From: Williamsia sp. DF01-3
Lineage (GTDB): Bacteria > Actinomycetota > Actinomycetes > Mycobacteriales > Mycobacteriaceae
Assembly: GCF_023051145.1 (NCBI RefSeq)
Contig: NZ_JALKFS010000005.1
Coordinates: 2,807,733-2,871,732, forward strand
Direction: 5' to 3'
Length of the DNA stretch: 64,000 nucleotides
The notes below the pieces were generated by a model. That model saw only the letters and a list, made by a program, of their open reading frames with translations, did not search any database and was not told the DNA's origin. Positions 60,356 through 64,000 of this stretch are shown here, one piece after another (position 1 is the stretch's first letter; each line of letters begins with the position of its first letter). Made by a program: the position numbers and the translations under genes.

Positions 60356-62860
60356 TCATCCGGCCTGGATGTGCAGGTCGAGCAACTCGGGTTCGTCCTC
60401 GGCGGTGTCGGGCTTGCTGTACCTGGCAACGATCGACCATCCGTGGTCACCGTCGGGGTCGTCGAGGACCTGGCGGGCAACCCACTCGTCACCGTCGGCC
60501 TCCGCCGAGAACAAGGCCGGGCTCCTGGCTGCCGGCCCCGCGCCCGGAGCGCCGTACTCGTCGAAGAATTCAGCGGTCTCGTCGAACCAGTCGAGATCGG
60601 GGTAGGCGGCATGCAGTGCGGTCCAATTCCGGTTGGCCAACAGGTTGACGAACCGGAACATGTTGTTGCGCAATTCGACTCGGGTAGCTCGAGTGTTCGG
60701 CGCCCGGCCCGGTGGCGTCACGGACGCCAGCGGGTCGGCGATCGCCTGGTCGGGGTGTGTCAGCTGCTCCCATTCGTCCAGCAGGCTCGAGTCCACCCGG
60801 CGAACCAGCTCGCCCAGCCATTCGATCACGTCGTCGAGTTCGTCTGTCCGTGCCGAATTGGGAACACTCTGCCGCAGGGTGCGATAAGCGTCCGTCAGAT
60901 ACCGCAGCACCACGCCCTCGCTGCGGGCCAGTGCATAACGCGAGATGAGGTCGCCCCAGTCCATCCCTTGTTCGATCATGTCGCGGAGTATCGACTTGGG
61001 GCGTGGGGGAGTGTCGATCACCCACGGGTGACCCTGCTGATAAGTGCCGAACGCCTCGAAGATGAAGTCGCGCAGCGGTCGTGGCCACGTCACCTCTGTG
61101 AGGAGTTCCATCCGCTCCTCGTACTCGACCCCGTCGGCCTTCATCTGCGCGATGGCCGCGTCCCTTGCGACCTTCTGTTGGCCCATCAGCACCGGACGCG
61201 GATCTTCCAATGTAGCCTCGACAATCGAGATCAGGTCGAGGGTGTAGGTTTCGGAGTCGGTGTCCAGCAGCTCGAATGCCGCCAGGGAGAAGGGCGACAA
61301 CGGGTTGTTCAGGGCAAAATTGTTCGGCAGGTCGACAGCCAGCACGGCGTAGCGGCCCAGGTCGTCGGGTTCATCGAGTCGCAGGACCACGCCGCTGTTG
61401 ACCAGGGACCGATACAGCGACAACGCCCGAAGGATGTGCCAGCGCTGACGGGCCCGGGTCTCGTGATTGTCCTCGAGCAGGTGACGCATGGCCGTGAAGC
61501 AGTTGCCCGGGCGAGCAATCACTTCCAGCAACATGGACGTACTGACACCGAACCGGGATCGCAGGGGTTCGGGCGGAGCGTCGATGAGCTTGTCGAATGT
61601 CGCCTCACCCCAGGAGACGAATCCCTCCGGCGCCTTCTTGCGCTGAATCTTCTTGAGCTTCTTCGGATCGTCACCGGCCTTGGCAACCAGCCGGGCGTTC
61701 TCGACGTCGTGATCGGGCGCTTGGGCGACCACGAAACCGCGGACGTCGTACCCGGCCCGGCCCGCCCTTCCGGCGATCTGATGGAACTCGCGGGCACGCA
61801 GATGGCGCTGACGCACGCCGTCGTACTTGGTCAGCCCGGTCAGCAGGACGGTGCGGATCGGCACGTTGATGCCGACACCCAGGGTGTCCGTCCCGCACAC
61901 AACGCGCAGAAGCCCTTGCTGGGCAAGGCGTTCGACAAGGCGTCGATAGCGCGGCAACATGCCGGCATGATGCACCCCGATTCCTGCGCGGACCGTCTTC
62001 GACAGGGTTTTGCCGAAGCCCGTGCTGAAACGGAAATCGCCGATCTCCGCTGCGATCGCATCGCGTTCGGACCGGCTGCAGATGTTGGCGCTGAGCAGCG
62101 ACTGTGCGCGTTCCATCGCGGAGACCTGGGTGAAGTGCACCACGTAGACCGGCGCCCGGTCTTTGGCGATCAGATCCTCGATGGTCTCGTGCACGGGCCG
62201 GGTGGAGTACGAATATTCCAGCGGCACCGGGCGAGTGGTGCCGGTGATGTCGGCGGTGTCACGTCCGGTACGACGCCGTAGATCTTCGATGAAGAAGTCG
62301 ACATTGCCCAGTGTCGCCGACATCAGGACGAATTGGCTCTGCGTCAGCTCGATCAGGGGGACCTGCCACGCCCAGCCACGGTCGGGCTCGGAGTAGTAGT
62401 GGAACTCGTCCATCACCACGATGCCGATGGAGGCATCAGCGCCTTCCCGCAGGGCGATGTTCGCCAGCACCTCGGCCGTGGCGCAGATGATGGGGGCGCC
62501 GGCGTTGACCGAGGCATCCCCGGTCAGCATGCCCACGTTCTCGGCGCCGAACTGGGCGCAGAGGTCGAAGAACTTCTCGCTGACCAGCGCTTTGATCGGC
62601 GCCGTGTAGAAGGCGCGACGGCCCTGTGCGGCAGCGAAATAGAGTCCGCCGCTGGCGATGAGCGACTTACCGGAGCCGGTGGGAGTGGAGACGATCACGT
62701 TCGACCCGGCGGCGAGCTCGAGGAGCGCCTCGTCCTGGTGGGGGTACACCTCGATCCCGCGCGCAGCCCACCAGTCGACGAACGCGGTGTACAGGCCATC
62801 GGGCTCCGCGTCCCCGGGATTCGGGAAGGCGAGCGGCTGAGCCTCTGCGGACTGTGTCAC
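60356..62860 (-). CDS. DEAD/DEAH-box helicase with DUF3516 C-terminus
   Basis: An 834-residue superfamily 2 helicase of the Ski2-like type. Walker A is STPTGSGKSLIASGG (near residue 60), the DExH box is IVVMDEFHYY, and motif VI is FHQIAGRAGRAGYD. The C-terminal half is a DUF3516 region rich in acidic residues. Such proteins are common in actinobacteria; roles in RNA or DNA handling are presumed. GTG 62860 fits a -10 box 6 nt upstream. Not the same as HelY, which is longer. Confidence 0.88.
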   Translation of the reverse strand: MTQSAEAQPLAFPNPGDAEPDGLYTAFVDWWAARGIEVYPHQDEALLELAAGSNVIVSTPTGSGKSLIASGGLYFAAAQGRRAFYTAPIKALVSEKFFDLCAQFGAENVGMLTGDASVNAGAPIICATAEVLANIALREGADASIGIVVMDEFHYYSEPDRGWAWQVPLIELTQSQFVLMSATLGNVDFFIEDLRRRTGRDTADITGTTRPVPLEYSYSTRPVHETIEDLIAKDRAPVYVVHFTQVSAMERAQSLLSANICSRSERDAIAAEIGDFRFSTGFGKTLSKTVRAGIGVHHAGMLPRYRRLVERLAQQGLLRVVCGTDTLGVGINVPIRTVLLTGLTKYDGVRQRHLRAREFHQIAGRAGRAGYDVRGFVVAQAPDHDVENARLVAKAGDDPKKLKKIQRKKAPEGFVSWGEATFDKLIDAPPEPLRSRFGVSTSMLLEVIARPGNCFTAMRHLLEDNHETRARQRWHILRALSLYRSLVNSGVVLRLDEPDDLGRYAVLAVDLPNNFALNNPLSPFSLAAFELLDTDSETYTLDLISIVEATLEDPRPVLMGQQKVARDAAIAQMKADGVEYEERMELLTEVTWPRPLRDFIFEAFGTYQQGHPWVIDTPPRPKSILRDMIEQGMDWGDLISRYALARSEGVVLRYLTDAYRTLRQSVPNSARTDELDDVIEWLGELVRRVDSSLLDEWEQLTHPDQAIADPLASVTPPGRAPNTRATRVELRNNMFRFVNLLANRNWTALHAAYPDLDWFDETAEFFDEYGAPGAGPAARSPALFSAEADGDEWVARQVLDDPDGDHGWSIVARYSKPDTAEDEPELLDLHIQAG

Positions 62861-62872
62861 CAATGCAGGTTA
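62861..62872 (-). promoter_or_regulatory. Leaderless-type -10 box for DUF3516 helicase
   Basis: On the minus strand TAACCT (62872-62867) lies 6 nt before GTG 62860. Confidence 0.5.
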
Positions 62873-62887
62873 GGCCACCGTCGGCGG

Positions 62888-63865
62888 TCAGCCGGCAGTG
62901 CCGTCGCCCGCCTGGCCCGGATCATCGTCTGAGTTGCGGTCGCTGCCGGCATCCCCGGTCTGGGTGGCGAGGAACCGTTCCAGTTCGGCCCCGAGCTCGT
63001 CGCCGGTGGGCAGATCGCCCTCGGCGGCCAACAGAGATGTCTTCTCCTGTTGCGCCTGGTTGAAGGTGTCGTACTGCGTTTCGAGCGCAGCGACCACAGA
63101 CTCGACCTCCTGGTTGCCCGACACCTCGGCGTCGACCTGGCTGCGGACCTTCTCCGCGGCGTTGGCCAGTGCGGCCGTCGGCAGATCCAGTCCGGTGATC
63201 TCGCCGAGCGACTCGAGCAACTTGTGCGACGCGGCGGGGTATTCCGCCTGCGAAAGATAGTGCGGCACATGGACGGAGAGTCCGGCAGTGGTCAGACCGT
63301 GCTGTCCCAACCGGAGTTCGAGCAGCATCGACGCGCTGGCGGGAACCTTCAATTCCGAGCCCCACCGGGGCAGCGAAGCGATCAGGTCCTTGTCGTTCGC
63401 ATGCGCGGTGATGGTGGACGGCCGGGTATGCGGAATCCCCATCGGGATGGCGTTGAGACCGATCACGGTGGACACCCCGAACCGATCCGACAAGCCCTGG
63501 ATGGCAGCGACGAACCGTTCCCAGCGCAGGTCCGGCTCGGCGCCGGAGAGCAGCAGGAACGGTGTGCCGTTGTTGTCGCGCACGGCATGCAGCGTCAGCT
63601 CGGGCATCGCCACGTCGGTGAACTGGTCCCCGGTGAACGTCATCAACGGACGGCGCGATCTGTAGTCCATCAGTTCGTCGGTGGAGAATGTCGCCACCAA
63701 TTCCGATTCCAGACTCTGCCGCAAGTGGTCCGACGCGAGTTTGATCGCGTGGCCCGCGTCGGCGAAACCCTCCAGCGCGTGGACCAATACCGGTCCGTCA
63801 CCCTCATCGCCGGTTACCTGTGGCGCTGGAAACTCGAGCTCGTAGAGCGTGGACTTGTCGTCCAT
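62888..63865 (-). CDS. PAC2-family protein (Rv2714-like)
   Basis: A 325-residue protein of the PAC2 (proteasome assembly chaperone 2-like) family of actinobacteria. Conserved segments include VLVHALEGFADAGHAIKLAS, RPLMTFTGDQF and VIGLNAIPMGIPHTRP. The C-terminal third is acidic and helical. Start ATG 63865 has a strong GAGGAGG site 6 nt upstream; the reading upstream of it is not conserved. No proteasome genes are in the window. Biochemical role unknown. Confidence 0.87.
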   Translation of the reverse strand: MDDKSTLYELEFPAPQVTGDEGDGPVLVHALEGFADAGHAIKLASDHLRQSLESELVATFSTDELMDYRSRRPLMTFTGDQFTDVAMPELTLHAVRDNNGTPFLLLSGAEPDLRWERFVAAIQGLSDRFGVSTVIGLNAIPMGIPHTRPSTITAHANDKDLIASLPRWGSELKVPASASMLLELRLGQHGLTTAGLSVHVPHYLSQAEYPAASHKLLESLGEITGLDLPTAALANAAEKVRSQVDAEVSGNQEVESVVAALETQYDTFNQAQQEKTSLLAAEGDLPTGDELGAELERFLATQTGDAGSDRNSDDDPGQAGDGTAG

Positions 63866-64000
63866 GGCGAACCTCCTCGCTGCCCAGTCCTGCTGTCGTG
63901 TGGATAAGTGTTCTCCATTGTCGCCCATGATCGGCCGTTCGAACCAATCCCTGGCCGAGAGTCAGCCCTGACCACGGGCTCGATGGCGACTAGTGTTCTC
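63866..64000. other. Terminal intergenic region with a -10-like box
   Basis: The last 135 nt hold no gene. TAGTGT at 63991-63996 looks like the leaderless-type -10 boxes seen elsewhere in the window, so a plus-strand start codon may lie within a few bases beyond 64000. Confidence 0.4.

Noticed and set aside
60371-62281. 636-codon plus-strand frame opposite the DUF3516 helicase
   Set aside because: The helicase on the other strand has intact motifs; the plus-strand reading has none and no ribosome site.

Overview
The window is high-GC DNA from an actinobacterium of the order Mycobacteriales, most like Gordonia or a close Nocardiaceae relative. The evidence is gene order and sequence signals. 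pnp, M16 peptidase, ald/aldR, dapB, thyA/folA, thyX/dapA/rnj, ftsK, argA/pgsA, clgR/pspA, DUF3046/recA/recX, gluABCD, miaB, DUF349, miaA/dapF/hflX, fadE, lexA/LysM/nrdR/hrpA runs largely collinear with the Mycobacterium tuberculosis chromosome (compared from memory). SOS boxes have the actinobacterial TCGAAC-N4-GTTCGA form. Many genes have a TANNNT -10 box 6-8 nt before the start codon, which implies leaderless mRNAs. No tRNA, rRNA, IS element, prophage or CRISPR array is seen.

Layout: 1-5.1 kb holds the end of pnp, a zinc protease, a CAP/CBS/DUF294 protein and the divergent ald/aldR pair. 5.0-17.2 kb is an accessory catabolic island for choline and glycine betaine: ferredoxin reductase, Rieske ferredoxin, IclR regulator, dimethylglycine oxidase, monomeric sarcosine oxidase, Rieske oxygenase, betaine aldehyde dehydrogenase, APC permease and choline oxidase. 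Together they can take choline through betaine, dimethylglycine and sarcosine to glycine. Matching GTTGC-N7-GCAAC palindromes in the two control regions suggest one IclR regulon. 17.2-26 kb covers lysine/diaminopimelate (dapB, dapA), thymidylate and folate (thyA, folA, thyX), a YcaQ-type DNA repair protein and RNase J. 26-36 kb has ftsK, a TerC transporter, argA-like, pgsA, the clgR-pspA envelope-stress genes with a small membrane protein, a glycosyltransferase, and recA-recX. 37-40.3 kb is a glutamate-type ABC importer.

40.4-51.6 kb holds miaB, DUF349, miaA, dapF, hflX, an acyl-CoA dehydrogenase, and lexA divergent from a LysM protein plus nrdR. 51.7-64 kb holds hrpA, an aminotransferase, ahpD/ahpC divergent from oxyR, a MarR/DJ-1 pair, a DUF3516 helicase and a PAC2-family protein.

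The most useful signals beyond routine annotation are these. (1) recA has a LexA-box promoter and, nearer the gene, a second promoter matching the PafBC-type (RecA-NDp) motif, whose predicted leaderless start would give an N-terminally extended RecA. (2) The betaine island has a paired IclR operator and a three-component Rieske demethylase. (3) Overlapping perfect palindromes sit before the DJ-1/MarR operon. (4) Four conserved genes (dapA, the DUF349 gene, miaA, hrpA) each carry a frame break repaired by adding one G or C, which looks more like sequencing undercalls than biology.
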